Assembly (NCBI GenBank): GCA_000442125.1
Contig: KE546971.1
Location: forward strand, 374,583 to 438,582
DNA length: 64,000 bases
Direction: 5' to 3'
Source of the DNA: Opeltia flavorubescens
Lineage: Eukaryota > Ascomycota > Lecanoromycetes > Teloschistales > Teloschistaceae
Part shown: positions 22,063 through 36,455 of the stretch, piece by piece
How the letters are laid out: each line of letters opens with the position of its first letter
Numbering within the stretch: position 1 is the first letter of the stretch
Notes under the pieces: generated by a model
The model's input: the letters and a program-made list of their open reading frames with translations, nothing else
What the model was told of the DNA's origin: nothing
The model's database searches: none
Program-made: the position numbers and the translations under genes

Positions 22063-23700
22063 CACGCTATTAAAAACTATATTTTTCGATAATAAAATTC
22101 TATATATATTATATTAAAAGGAGTATATAAAGCTTTTATATTATATATACCGCTAGAACTATAAGAATATTTAAAGTTATTTAGTAGTAAGTTTATTAAT
22201 TTATCGATTATTTTATATTAACTTTATTTAGATTCTTTACTTTATATAGTTAATAGTATAGAAATATTTTAAACGTATTTAAAAATATTTAAATACTATT
22301 TAAAAATAGAATTTTATACTTTTTATAAATAAAAAGCTAATAAAAGTAGCTCGGAATCTTTAAATTTATAGTTAAAGCGTAAATTTAACTAATAATTAAA
22401 CCGATTTATTATTAATTTATATTAATAAGTTTTTATATAAAACCCGCTCGAATTTTATTAAATAAAAAGACTTTTATTAAAAAATCCGTAATTTTAAATA
22501 ATAAGTATATAAATTAAAATAAAAAAATAATATACTATATATAAATCGTTAATTATTTATATTTATAAAAGTTTATTATCTTCTTTATTTAAGCTTAAAT
22601 TTATTTTTTTATAGCCGAAGTCTATTTATAGATTAAAATAAAAATTTTTTTTTAGATTTTTTAATAGGAAAAACTTTATTTTAAAGTTTTAAATAATTTA
22701 ATAATAGATTTTAAAAACTTTTATAAAATTAGGAATTTTATAAATAAATTTATATATTTAATCCTACTCGCTTTAACGGTTTTTATATAATAAGTATTTC
22801 TTTATAAAAAGAGAAGGTCCGTTTAAACGGTATAGATAGAAGGAATAAAAAAAAAAAAAAAAGATTCGAATTTATAGTAATTAATAGCGACGAGAATAAA
22901 CTTTTATTATATTATAGTAAATTATTACTAAATTTTTTATTTTTAACTTATTTATTATCGATTTATAGCTAGTATAATAAAATTTTACTATTAGATTTTA
23001 ATTAATTATTTTTAAACGGAGTACCTCCTATAATAAAAGCGGTATTTAATAACTAGGAATTTAATTAATAAAATTTAATATAGCTTTTATTACCTTTTAT
23101 ATAATTTTTAATAATAGCCTATTTAGATTTAATACTAGTTAATTTTTCCGCTAGATCTATTATTAAATTTATATTAAAGCCTTTAATATTACTTTATATA
23201 TTTTTAAAAACTGATTTTTTTAATAATTTTACTTTAAATTAATCGATAGTTAAATAATATAAAGCGGTAGCCTACTATATTATTTAATTTCGGCGAGAAT
23301 TTTATCTAGATTTAAAACAACGGTCGATTTTTAATAATAATTTAAAAAAGATTTTAAATAGTAGCTAGATTAATTAAAAATAATCTATTTTTATAAAAAG
23401 GCCGGCTAGTCTATTAAATCTAGTATATTTATATTTATTATATTAAATTCCACTATTTTTTATTAACTTTTTTTAGCGGTTATAAAACTCGACTTTATTA
23501 AAGCCTCTAAAGTTAAATATTAAAGCGCTAATTATTATAAACTATCTTTTATTATTTATCTAGTTAAATAACTTATTAAAATTAAAAGCGATTTTAAATT
23601 AAATAGAAAAATAGAAAAAATAGCTACGCCGGCGAGCGGAGAAAATACGGCGGAAAACGGCTAATTTAAAGGCACGATTTAGTAAAAAATAGATATAAAT
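22063..23700 (+). pseudogene. Unrecognised antisense ORF in chromovirus copy A
   Basis: This frame lies between the chromodomain and the 3' LTR and runs opposite to pol. Frame 1 stays open apart from TAA/TAG from 22063 to about 22846; frame 2 continues from 22862 to about 23700, with an A-run at the junction that probably caused the shift. No TGA interrupts these stretches, and the TAA/TAG codons fit RIP of Gln codons. The reading is rich in Leu, Ile, Phe and Tyr, then ends in a Lys/Arg-rich, probably coiled segment near 23560-23680. The same frame occurs in copy B (38579-40215). I do not recognise a family. Coordinates are approximate. Confidence 0.55.
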
Positions 23701-24764
23701 TTATAATTTATTTCGATATTATAAATTATAGATTTATATTCCGTTCTATCGCTTTTAAATTAATTTAAAATATATAAAAATTAATATAATAATAAAAAAT
23801 AACTTTAATTATAGCGTTTTAAAAACTTTAGTTATAGCGTTTTAAAAAAAAAAGGAATAAATTAAATAATACTTTTAAAAAAGAAGGAATAAATTAATAA
23901 TACTTCTTTAATTAAATAATACTATTATTATTAATTTTTTTAATTTTTTAATATTAATAATATTTTTATAATTATTAAATCTTTTTTATTTTAAATTAGT
24001 AGTAAACTATTAATAGAAATACTAATAAAAGGAACTATTAATAAAAATACTAACGAAGGGAATATAAAAGAGGATATATATAATAAAGGAAAGAAAAACC
24101 TTTAATATAAAATTTTTATTTTTTAAATTATTTATTTTACTAATAAAATAAATCTATTTAATATTATAAAAAAAGCTTTAAAATTTTTAAATTCTAAAAA
24201 TATCTAAAACTTTTAAAATATCGAAAATTTTAAAAAATAATACTATTTTTTATTATTATATAACTATTAATAAAATTATTAATAAAGTTTTATTAGCTAA
24301 TAAAACTAATATAAAAAAATAGATTAAAAGTTTATTAATATAAAAAAACGCGGTAAATTATAAAATAAAGGAATATAATAAATTTTAAAATAAAAAAGTA
24401 TAATAAGTTATAGAATAATATATAAAAATATAATATAAAAAAACTAGATAAAATATAGCTATTAATAAGTATTTATTTTATAAAAAAAGTTTAAATTTTA
24501 ATTTAATAAATTCTATTTACTATTTTAAATTTATTTTTAATTTATATTTAATAAATTTTTTTTAAATAAATTAATTAACTTTTAAAAATTTAATATAAAT
24601 TTTATTATTTATATTATTTTTTCCTATATTTATTTTTTATTTAAATATAATATTATTAAAATTTATAAAAAGTTTATTAAAGGTTTTAAAAAAAATAGCG
24701 GCTAGTATAATTAAAATATTTAGTTTTTCTTTTTATATTTTTTTAATAGTTTTTTATAGCTTTA

Positions 24765-24941
24765 ATTAAATTTTTTTATTAAATTTCTAGTATTTATTAA
24801 ATCTAATTTCGGCTATTATAAATTATATTTCTTTAATTAACCTACCTAGCTAATTAAATACTATTCCGCCTTATTTTTAAATCCTTTAATATATTTATTT
24901 AAAATTATTTCTACTTTTTATTCTAATTTATTATTTATAAA
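24765..24941 (-). pseudogene. Chromodomain at the end of copy A pol
   Basis: Translated on the minus strand the segment reads E*KVEIIL...G...KAE*YLIS*VG*, then PKLDLIN..NLIKKF. With stops read as RIP-mutated Gln/Trp, this matches the chromodomain pattern W-VE-IL, YLV-W-G, W-P-L, A-L-F. Such domains direct integration to heterochromatin. The nested Gypsy element inserted ten or so bases upstream of it on the coding strand, separating it from the rest of pol. Confidence 0.8.
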
Positions 24942-24954
24942 CTCCGAAAGTAAA

Positions 24955-25378
24955 TATTAAATTCTATTCCGGTAGGATCAGTCTTTAAAGGGTTGATTTT
25001 ATTAAAAGTCTATAAATTTAAGATATAACAGGCGTTAATTACTAAATTATATAAGAAAAGATCGTTTTAATATTATAGTTTAATTAAAAAGTAAAAATAA
25101 TTAATAAATTAAATATAATACTTTAAAGGCGTTATAAAGAAAATTTATATATTTAATAAAATTCTTTTATATCGCCGCGTCGATATTATAGTTATAATAT
25201 TAATTTATCGTCGCTATTACTATATCGATACTAATATTAAAATATTATTTTATTATTACTATTATTATATCGATACTAATATTAAAATATTATTTTATTG
25301 TCGCTATAAATAACTATTTTTAATATTATTTAAATATATAAGTTTTATATTAAACGGCTATTTACTAGATTTATAATA
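24955..25378 (-). repeat. 424-bp LTR of nested Gypsy, left (3' LTR)
   Basis: Starts TATTAAATTC (ancestral TG altered by RIP) and ends ATAATA. It aligns along its full length with 30968-31391. It includes GTCGCTATTACTATATCGAT-type repeats of about 65 bp near 25200-25310. Confidence 0.9.
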
Positions 25379-28110
25379 CTATTTTTTTTTTTTTTAAAAT
25401 TCGTCCCGAACTTTTATTATATTTTTTTATAGAAATAATCTTCGCTTTAAATTATATTAATATATTTATTCTCGCGGTATTATTATAATAGTATTCTATA
25501 TCTATTATACTTATTTATAAAAAAAGTATTATTTATTTTTATTATCGAAGAGTTATACGGAATATATTTATTTAAAAAAGAAATATAATTTAATAAAGCT
25601 AATAGTTAATTTTTTAAATATTAATAGAATTTTAAAGAAATTAGAATATAAAAAAATAAAAATTAAATTAGTTTAAAAGGTTATAAATAAGTTAATTTAT
25701 TTAAAATAAATAAAATTAAAATATTTTTAATAATAAAAGTATTTTTTAAAAAGTTAAAAATAAAAAATATTTAATTAAGGTTTAGATAATATAAAAAAAT
25801 TTAAATATTTAAAAAATTTTAAAAAAATTTTTAAAATAGTATAGATTATAGTATTCGTTTTTATAATAAATAAGTTTTTTTTTTTTAAATTTTTTTTTTT
25901 TAGAACTTTTTTTTAGTTAGATTAGATTTTATTTATTAATAAAATTATTATAATATTTTTAAATAATTTATAAAGTATTTTTTAAATTTTTATATATTTT
26001 TTAATATAGAGTATCTTTTTTATTTAATAAAATACCGTTAATTTTATTTTTCTAGTATTTTTTTAATAATAAATATATCTTTTTTTTAAATTTTAAAATT
26101 AAATATTTTTTAGATTAGTATTTAAAGGTTAGTTAGTTCTAATAGTAATATATAAAATATTAAATATACTTTAATATTTTTTAATAAATTAAAGTAATAG
26201 TTTTATAATTTTTTAACTTCTTTAATAAAAAATAGTCCGATTTTTATATAGTCTAATTTTTTATTTAGTATTCTAGTTTTTAGATTTTTTATAAAAAAAT
26301 ATACTTTATCTTCCTTCTTTAATAGAGGTATTATTTTCCTTTGCTTATTTTAATATATACCCGATAATTTCTATATATTTATAATATTATTATAAATTCT
26401 TTTTAATATTTTCGTTTAATTTATAGCTAATTCGATTAATTAATATAGTAATTTTATTTTAAATAGGTTTAAATCTTTAAAAAAATTTATAAAAAAAGGA
26501 GTTTCTTTTATTATACTTGATTTTTTTACGTTTAAAGCGAGTTATATTATTAGTAGTAATAATATCTAATTATTTTATACGTTATTAATATAATAATATA
26601 GATATTATTCTAATATTTAGTTTGTACGCTTTATTTATCTATCTATTATTAGGTAAAATACTATCGATATTTTTAATTTAGTATTTAGTAAAGGAATTAA
26701 TATTTTTTAATAGTTTAAAATAAATAATTTATTTTTATTATTAATAATTACTACTAGTATTTTATAATATCGGATAAGTTTATCTATAACAATAAATCCT
26801 AGTTATTTTATAGTATATATTTTTTTAAATAATATTAAATAAAAGTATTTTATAAATTTATTTATAATAATAAATATAATATTATATTTTTTTTTTATAA
26901 TTAAATCTTTTAATTTTAATAATTTAATAATAAAATTTATAGTAACTTCTTTTTATAATAAATCCGGTAGTTTTTAGTATTAGATTTCGCTATAATAAAT
27001 ATAAATAATATACTTATTTTATTAATAACTAAAATATTTTTTAATATATATCTCGATACNTTATTTTATATTAAAAAACTAATAATTTTATTATAAAAGT
27101 TATATTATTTTTATTATATCTAAATATCTTTATAATAGTCTATTATAGTATTTTTTAATATATTTATCGATTTTATTCTTTAATATATTAAATTTTCCTT
27201 TTTCTATTAAAAACTATTCTTTATTATTCTTTAATATTTTTAGCGTTATATTTATCTAACGGTTATTCTTTAATAGTAATCTATTATAATTAACTTTTAA
27301 AATACTATAATTAAAAGTTTCTTTAATTTTTATATAGTTATTTTTTCGGTTTAAAGTATCGATTCTTTTATTTTCTTTTTTTAATATATAGATAATTCTA
27401 AATTTATATTATCCTAATAATTTTAATTATTATATTTATTATTAGTTTAGCTATTTAATTATAATAAAATTAAATAAATTTTTATAATTTATATAGATTA
27501 TTAAGTTTAGTAATCTTTTTATATAAATTTTTTAAATTTCTAGTACTATAACTATTACTAGTAGTTTTTTATTATAAATATTGTAGTTTTATTTTATAGA
27601 CGATAGTTTCTTTAATATATATACTACTAGGTACTATTTACTATTATATTTTTATATAAGGTATATACTAATAATTAAATCTAATATATTTATTTTAATT
27701 TTAGATAGTTTTTTTAAATTAAATATTTTATATATTAAATCCTATAAATATATTTCTTTAAATTTATTAAAAGCGTATTATTTTTTTTTTTTTTAGTATT
27801 ACTCGTTTAATATTTTAGTTAATTTAATAAGTAGTATTATAATATAAGAATATCCTTTAATAAACTTCCTATTATAGTTTATAAAGTTAAAAAAACCTTA
27901 AATTTTTTTAATATTTTATAGTTCTTTTTACTATTTAATTACTTTTAATTTAATTAGATTTATTTTAATTTTATTCCTTTTAATAATAAATTCTAGAAAA
28001 TCTACTTTTTTTTTATAAAATTTATATTTTTTTAGTTTAAATTATAGATTTTTATTTTTAAAATAATTAAAAATTAGATTAATATATTATTAATACTTTT
28101 TAAATATTTT

Positions 28111-28455
28111 TAAATAGATTAAAATATCGTTAAAGTAAATAATAATAAAATAATCGAAGTATTTTTTAAATATATTATTAATTATTTTTTAATATATTAT
28201 TAATACGTTTATTAATTTAAATAGTATAATTATATATTTATAATATTTATACTAAGTTTTAAAAGCTATTTTTTATTTTTTTTCTGTTTTTATTTATATT
28301 AGGTTATAGGCTTTTTATAAATTATATTTTATATAATATTATACTTTTATAAGTTAATTTTAGAGTTCGGAGATATTAGGTAATAAATACCGGTTTTTTA
28401 TTATAATTTCGTTTAGCTTTTTATAATCGATATATAGATAGAATAATCTATTCTT
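28111..28455 (-). pseudogene. Reverse transcriptase core of nested Gypsy
   Basis: The complement of 28111-28149 reads FIIIYFNDILIYL, the catalytic YxDDILIY box of Ty3/Gypsy reverse transcriptase with one Asp changed to Asn by a G-to-A change. The complement of about 28413-28455 reads LFYLYIDYKKL, the upstream LxxCVDYRxLN motif. Flanking sequence holds the rest of pol but many stops. Confidence 0.88.
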
Positions 28456-30110
28456 TTTTAATATAAAAAGAATTGAATATTTTACTAATAATTAAAATTT
28501 TTTAATAAATCTTTTTTTTTTATTTTCGTCTAAATATTATTAAAATACTATTAGTTTTTTTTTTAAAAGTATATAGATAGATTTAAATATAGGCTATTTA
28601 TTTAATTTAAATTTAATTTTATAATCCTATATTTAATAATTAAATAGTATTTTTATAGTTACTTCTTTTTAAAATAAATATTTCTATTTTTTATATATAC
28701 CCGGAATTTTTTTTAATAAAATTTTTATAGATAGTTTAAAGCTTTTAAAAGATTTATAGATTTTTTTTTTTATTTTATTTTTTTAATTTAATTAACTTTT
28801 ACTAGTATTTAATAAACTGGATATTTTTTAATTATTTTTATTTAAAACTATAAATTCGTATTTTATATTTAATTTTTTATTTACCTTTAAATATTATTAA
28901 AGCGTAGGTTAGATATTTTTTATATAAAAATATCGCTCGAATTTAAATACTCTTTTTTTTTAATTAATTTTTAGGTTATAATTCTTTAATTAAAAGCTCT
29001 TTAATATTATATTATAATTAGTTATAAGTATAATATTAAATTAAAGTTCCTTTTAATACCGGTTAATAGTTATTTTTAGTAATAATATTTCTTTTATTAT
29101 TTCTAGTAATAATCCGCTATCTATCGTTATATATAAATATAAAATTTTTTTTTAAATATAAAGTAACTCTTTTTTTTTTATTAAAGATTTTAATATATAG
29201 TTTCTGGTTATACCTAAATTAATTATTATTTAGATTTTTTATAGTCTATCTTTTATTATTATTATTACTAAATAAATAAAGATATATATATAGCTAGTTA
29301 AATATCGCTATTTAAGGGCTATTATTATATTATATTTTTTTAGTTCCCCTTTTACTAAAAAATTTAATCGTTTCCCGATTTATTTTTTAAAAGTAATATC
29401 TAATTAAAAATTCCTCGTTAATTTTATTAATACTATTTTCTATTATATTTATTAAAAGTTATATATTTATATTTTTTTTTTAATTACGTATAGTATTTCT
29501 ATAATTATTATAAAAAAAAATTTAATTTATTTTTCGAAAAATAATAGGTTCTATAGTAGTTATTATAGTAGAATCTCTAATTTAATTAGTTATAAGTATA
29601 TTATTTTTTTAATAACGTAGTATTTATATATTATAGTATTAATTTTAAAATAATTTTTTCCTTTTTAATATTAATCTCGATTTATATATTAAGTAAGTCT
29701 ATAATTTTTATAGCTTTTTATTTTTATTATTTATTTTAAAGGTATAATTATATATTTATCTATTTATAATAATTATTTTTATATTACTCGAATTTTTATT
29801 AATAGTTTTTTTTAAATTTATAAAAGTATAAAGTTTTTAATCGGACTATATATATATTATAAAGGTTTCTTTTTTCTATTAATATTTAATAGGCTTCTTT
29901 AATATTTATTTTATTAAAATTTATTTCGTTTTTTTAAATAGCCTATTCTAGTAATTTTTTACTTTTTACTAGTAAGTAGTTATTATTTAAAATAGCTTCT
30001 AAAATATTAAAATCTTTTTTATAAGTATTTTTATTATTAATTTCTATTTATTTTTTAAATTTTTTTTTTAATATAACGTTAAATTATTGAAATAGTATTT
30101 TATTTCCTCG

Positions 30111-30155
30111 GTAATCTTTTGCGAAATAATCTAGTTTATTATAGTTATAATATAT
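30111..30155 (-). pseudogene. Gag zinc knuckle of nested Gypsy
   Basis: The complement reads YYNYNKLDYFAKDY, which is CX2CX4HX4C with each Cys/His codon altered by RIP (TGT to TAT, CAC to TAT, TGC to TAC). It lies upstream of RT in transcription order, as expected for Gag nucleocapsid. Confidence 0.78.
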
Positions 30156-30967
30156 TTTAGAAGTTTATCTCCTAATTCCTTTTTTTTTTTTTATTTCTTT
30201 AAAATTTCTTTTTTTACTTTATTAAATAGAGTTTAATTTTATAATTATAGGTTTATAATAGCTATTTATAGGCCTAATATTATTTTTATAGTAGCTTTTT
30301 TTTAAAAATTGGTTTAAATAGCGTTTTATATTATTTAACCGATTTTTATTAAAATATTTTTCTAATTATTATTTATATAACTTATTATTAAAGTTAATAG
30401 CGATTTTTATAATATTATTAAATATTTTAATTATTTATTCGTTTTTTATAAGTTTATTTTTTATATTATTTTTAAGTTTTCGTATAAATATAGTAATAAA
30501 GGTATCGTCGTCCTATTTTATAATAAGTAAATATTTTTAAAATTTTATAATATAGTTTAATACTAAAGTTATTTATTATAAATATTATATATATTGTTCC
30601 GCGGTAAACTATTTATTAAATATTCTAAAAATCTTATATATTACTATTTTAAAGGCTGGGAATACGCTAAAAATTTATTTTAAATTTTTTCTTTTTTTTA
30701 AATATTTATTAAATAATAATTTTATTTAATATTAAACTCTCCTTTTTAAATATAAAACGGCGAAAAGAGTTTTTTTATTATATTATATTAAATAGAATAT
30801 AAAGTATATTTTTAATTAAATAAGCTAATCGTTTAATTTATATCGGTTTTTATTAAAAATATTAAACTTATTAATTTTAATTCCGGACTAGTTACTAGTT
30901 AGTATAAAAGTATTTAAAGTAGAAATATTATATTAATTTAAAATAAATATTTTAAAAATATTTAAAA

Positions 30968-31391
30968 TATTAAATTCTATTTCGGTAGGATTAATTTTTA
31001 AAAAATTGATTTTATTAAAAGTCTATAAATTTAAAATATAATAGGTATTAATTATTAAATTATATAAAAAAAGATTATTTTAATATTATAATTTAATTAA
31101 AAAGTAAAAATAATTAATAAATTAAATATAATACTTTAAGGGTATTATAAAAGAGATTTATATATTTAATAAAATCCTTTTATATTACCGTATTAATACT
31201 ATAATTATAATATTAATTCGTCGTCGCTATTATTATATTAATATTAATATTAAAATATTATTCTATTATTATTATTACTACGTCGATACTAATATTAAAA
31301 TATTATTTTATCGTCGCTGTAGGTAACTGTTCCTAGTATTATCTAGATATATAGGTTTTATATCGAGCGGCTGCCTATTAAACTTATAATA
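30968..31391 (-). repeat. 424-bp LTR of nested Gypsy, right (5' LTR)
   Basis: It has the same length as the left LTR and matches it end to end, with mainly transition differences. It is followed by GTAAA and then the interrupted copy A sequence. Confidence 0.9.
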
Positions 31392-33876
31392 GTAAATATT
31401 AAAAAACCTTTTATTTTTTTCTTTACTAATACTTCTTTAATAAAAAAATATAAAAGATATTATAAATATATAAACTAAGCGGTAATAATAATTTATATAT
31501 TTAGGAATTAATATATTTTTTAATATAATATAATCCGATATAATAATAAGCGAGCTTTTTAAATAATTTTTTTAATTTTAAATTTTTTAATAATAGGAAT
31601 ATTATATTATTTAGATTAAACTTTATATTTATATAAGAACAATTATAATATTTCGTTTATTTTTTTTATACTTTTTATTATTTCTAATTTAGCTTTTTAT
31701 ATAATTCTATTAGTTTTTTTATATATTTTTTTATTATTAATATATTAGTTTTATAAATTTTCCTTTTAAAAATATTATTTATAACGTTAAACTCTAAATT
31801 CGGGTATATTCTAATTATTAAAAAAAACGATATTTTACTAATAATAGAATAGATACTATTATTATACGTAAATTCTATAATAGAAAAAATTTTTATTTAA
31901 TTAAATTACTTTTTATTTAAATAAATCTAAAAATAATATTTTAATAATTAATTTTAACGTTTTATCTAACTATTTATTTATAGATAAAAAGTAGTATTTA
32001 ATTTCCTTTTTATTTTTAAACGGTAGTAGATTTTAGATTAAAATTTATTTATAAATAATAAGCTTTTATTATTAATAATATTTTTTAAAATAATCCTTTT
32101 ATAAATTATTATTTTAAAGAATAAATCTATAAATTTTATTATATTAATAGTTTTCGTATATAAAATATATATAATTATCTTCGAATATCGGTCTACTATA
32201 ATTAATACGATATTAATTACGTTTATATAATATTTTAATAATAGTAATCCCGTTATAAAATCTAAAATAATCTTTTAATATAAATTATTAGGAATAAAAA
32301 AAAATTATAGCTTATTATACGGTTTATATTAATATATTTTTATTTATTAATAAATATTATATATTTATATATATTCTTTAACTTTTTTATTTAAATTAAA
32401 CTATTAATAATAATAATAAAATAGTTTTATTATTTATTCTACTTTAAAATATCTAGTTAAAAGGTTATTATAATATTTTATTATAAATTTTATATAAATA
32501 ATAAAATTCTTTAAAATATATAAAAACCTATAAAATAATAATTCGCTTTTTATTTTTAAATTTTATAATTCGGCTTTTATATATTTAAGATTCTTTTTAT
32601 AAACGTTTTTAATATTATATTTTCTAATAATAATAAAATCGTTATTTTATTAAAATTATAAAATTATTTTTTTTATATTTATTAAACTATTATTATAAAC
32701 CGTTTTATTTAAAATAGTATTTTTTATTATTTAATATAGAATATATTATTTATAACTAGTTATTCTAATAATAAAATTTATTATATTTTTTTTATTAAAA
32801 AGTAGGTTTTTTTTTTAAAAGCCTTTAATAAGGCTTTTATAAAATATTATTAGCGTTAATATACTATAAAATTTTTAGACTAGTAGGCTACTATTAAATT
32901 TTCTAAAAATATTAACTTTTAATAAAAAATTTTTAAATCTTTTTTTACGCTTTTTATATAAATATACTATTTTTATTTTTTTTACCGCCGCTAATATAAA
33001 TAATATATTATTAATAAAAAATAGCTTTTATTATAATATAAATATTATCGTTAAAGTTTTAAAATTAATTTTTTAATAATTTAACCTTTTTAATAAAAAA
33101 TCTATTAGATTTAATTTTTTAATTTAATAAAAGATTTTAAAATTTATAATTATTAATTTTATAATTTAATACTATTACCTACTATTAAATTATTTAATAT
33201 ATATAAACCTTTTTAAATTATTATAATCTAATTATATTTTAATAGTATATTAAATTTTTTTAAAATAGTACCGCTATTATTTAAAGATTTTAATAATAGT
33301 AAATAACTTTTAATTATAAATTTTATAGTTTTATTTAATTATTATTATTTTTTTCAACTAGAAAACTACCGGATAATAAATTTTATTATTATCTAGTTAA
33401 ATTATAATACTAGAAATATTAAAATTTAAAGTATTTATTTTAATCTAGATTTTATATATTAAATTAAAATATTTTAATAATAATATTATAATAAAAGTTT
33501 TTTTTAATTTTTTAAAAGTTTTTTAAATAGTATTATTTTATTTTAATAGTTTTAATTTTTTACTATTTTTTATATTAATTAATAAATTAATTATAAATAT
33601 TATAATTTTTAAATAATATTTAATAAATTACCGATAGAAATTTATTAAATTTAAAAATATTTAAATATTTTTATATAATTTCGGAATAAGCTAATTTTAA
33701 ATTATATTTATTTTTTTAAAATCTATTTCTACTCTTTTAAATAATATAATATATTTTAAAAACTTTAATTATTTTATATTAAATATATATTTCTTTAAAT
33801 TTAGGAATAACTAGTATTTATAAAACCGGCGTAAAATTATATAAATATATTTTTAATATTTCTCTTTAAAATTTAA

Positions 33877-34221
33877 ATATACTAGAATATTATTTAAATA
33901 TATTATATAAAAAATATTAACTATTTCTACTAATATTTTATTAATATATATTTAAAAAGTTATAAAGATATTTATTAAATTAAAAAATATAATAAAATAT
34001 TTAAAATACCTATATTTAATATAAAATATTATTTTTTATTTATTTTTTTATTTAATTCTAATTTAATAATAAATATTACGTATATTTATTTTTATAAATT
34101 TTTTTATACTATATAAATAGTTTAAAGTTTTAGTAATTAAAAAAAATAAATATTAATTTTTAATTATTACTGTATTTAAATTATAGTAATTTATATATAA
34201 ATATAATCTATTATTTTTTTT
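33877..34221 (-). pseudogene. Reverse transcriptase core of chromovirus copy A
   Basis: The complement of 33877-33900 reads YLNNILVY, the RT catalytic box YLDDILVY with both Asp codons changed to Asn. The complement of 34186-34221 reads KKNNRLYLYINY, the KKDGxLRLCVDY motif. The copy B equivalent of the catalytic box lies exactly 10,049 bp to the right (43926-43949), the same offset as between the two 5' LTRs. Confidence 0.9.
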
Positions 34222-36455
34222 TAGTATAAATAAAATAAAAACTCTTATAAATAAGATTAAATATTAAATCTAGCCTTTTTTAAAAGTTTTTTTAAAATAT
34301 TAATATAATTCCTTTAATTTATTATTTAATAGATTATATATTAATTTATATAATAGCTTTTTACTTTTTATTAAATTAATAATATAATTACTAGATTTTA
34401 ATTAAAGCAACTTACTCGATTTTATTATAAAAAATATAGATTTAAAGTTTTTAATCTAGTATAAAATTTTTATATTATTAATATCGATTAAATCTTTTAC
34501 TATTAATATTATTAAAATATATATAATAAAATATATTTTAAAAAATCGTTTAAAAACTTATAAACGGTTTATTTATATTCGATTAATTTTAATAGGAAAA
34601 TATTATTTTATAGCCTATATATTAATAAATAAATTAGTTTTATAGATTTCTAAAATATTTAAAATTATATTATATTTATCTAAATCGATAGTATAGAAAA
34701 AAATAATAGAAATTATTTATTTTATACTCTAACTATTAATATAGGTCTATTTAAAATTATAGGTTCTATAATAATAATATTACTAGTTTTAAAATTAGTT
34801 TAATATAGAACAATTAATATTTATTAAAGTAAAGCCCTATTCTACTATTTTAATTTATAAAATATAGTTAATATTTAACCCCGTATCTAGTAGTATAGAA
34901 GTTTTTTTAATTTAATCGCTTATATAAAATCGAAATATTATTTTATTTCCTTTTATTATTTTAATTAAACGATATTTAAATATTAAAATTTTATTTAAAT
35001 TTAAACGTTTTTTAAAAATATATTAGAATTTTTATTAATATTAAATTTAGTATTTTTAATAAATATTTTTTTTATTAATTTTTTTATATAAAAATAATTA
35101 GTAGAATAATAACCTTTTTTATAATAATTATAATATTTTATTTAGTTTAAATCCTTTAAGCTAATATTTTTACTATTTTTTAATTTTATAGAGGACCCGT
35201 TATAAAATTTATAATTATTTTATTTTTATTTATCTTTTATATAACTATTATAAAGTTTAATTAAAATTTAACTATTTTAACTACTTTAATTCGAAAAAAA
35301 AAACTTTTTATAAAAAATACTCGTATTAATATCTTTTATAATACCTTTTATATAAATTATTAAAATTATTTATTTATTTTTTATTTTATTTTTAAATATA
35401 TATTTAAATTAATATATTAATATTTAAATATCGCGTTTAAATTTTATAATAAAATTTATCGTATATTATTCTTTTAATAGTTTTAGTAACTAATTTTTAA
35501 ATATTTTTATTTAATTATAAAGCTTCTATAATATTATTATATTTTATCCTAATATATAATACTTTAATAAAAAGTTTAAAAATCAGCTTTTTTTATTTAA
35601 TAAAAAATTAAGTAGTTATTTATAAAAATTAGGCTAGTTTATATTAATTCTATCTATTTTTATATACTAAATTTATTATATTAAAAGGTTACTCTTTAAT
35701 AATAATATAATAAATTAGATTTTTATTTTATTTATTAAAAACGAATTCTATAATAATTTAAATATTATATCTACTTATAATATTTATATTTAATAATTAA
35801 TAAAGTTATTTATTAATAAATAGTTTAATAAAAAAACTAGTTTAATATTTTTTAATTTTATAATAATAAAAGGTTCGGTATTAATAAACGGAATAATAAA
35901 AACTAATATATTAATAAATATATAAAGCTTTTAAAATATTATTTAAATTTATTAATAAATTATTCTAGTTTTTTTAAAACGACGAGTATATTTAATAATC
36001 TTTTCTATTTTATATTTTAAATTTTTAATTTTCTATTCTACTTACGCGTTTAAAAAAGTATTTAAAAAATTGCTATTATTATAACTATTATTATTTAAAC
36101 TAAATAATAAAAAGAAAGAAATTATATTATATATTAGCTTTTTATTTTTATAATAACGAGTATTAAAACTTAATATTAGTTTTATTAAAGGAATACTACT
36201 ATTTTATTATAATCCCGCGGCGTTATTTAATAATTCTATAATATATTCGTCCTAAAAAATTATTAGATTAACTATACTAGAAAATCCGTTTATTAAATTT
36301 ATATATATAATTTTTAATTAAATATTCGGATTTTAAAAATTAATAATTATATTATTACTATTATTCCTATTTCTATTATAACCGCGAGTTTTTTTAATAG
36401 ATATTTTTAATAGTAATCCGGGCTTTTAAATATAAAAAAGTTAAAGAATTAAAAT

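Larger units (their letters stand above)
24955..31391 (-). mobile_element. Nested second Ty3/Gypsy retrotransposon
   Basis: A 6,437-bp element with 424-bp LTRs, inserted in copy A. GTAAA flanks it on both sides (24950-24954 and 31392-31396), and copy B preserves the empty site near 41450 (GTAAATATTAAAAAA). Minus-strand reading shows a gag zinc knuckle, then RT motifs, in the normal order right to left. It belongs to a different family from copies A and B: the LTRs share no obvious similarity. It is RIP-degraded throughout, so it inserted before or during the RIP of the stack. Confidence 0.92.
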
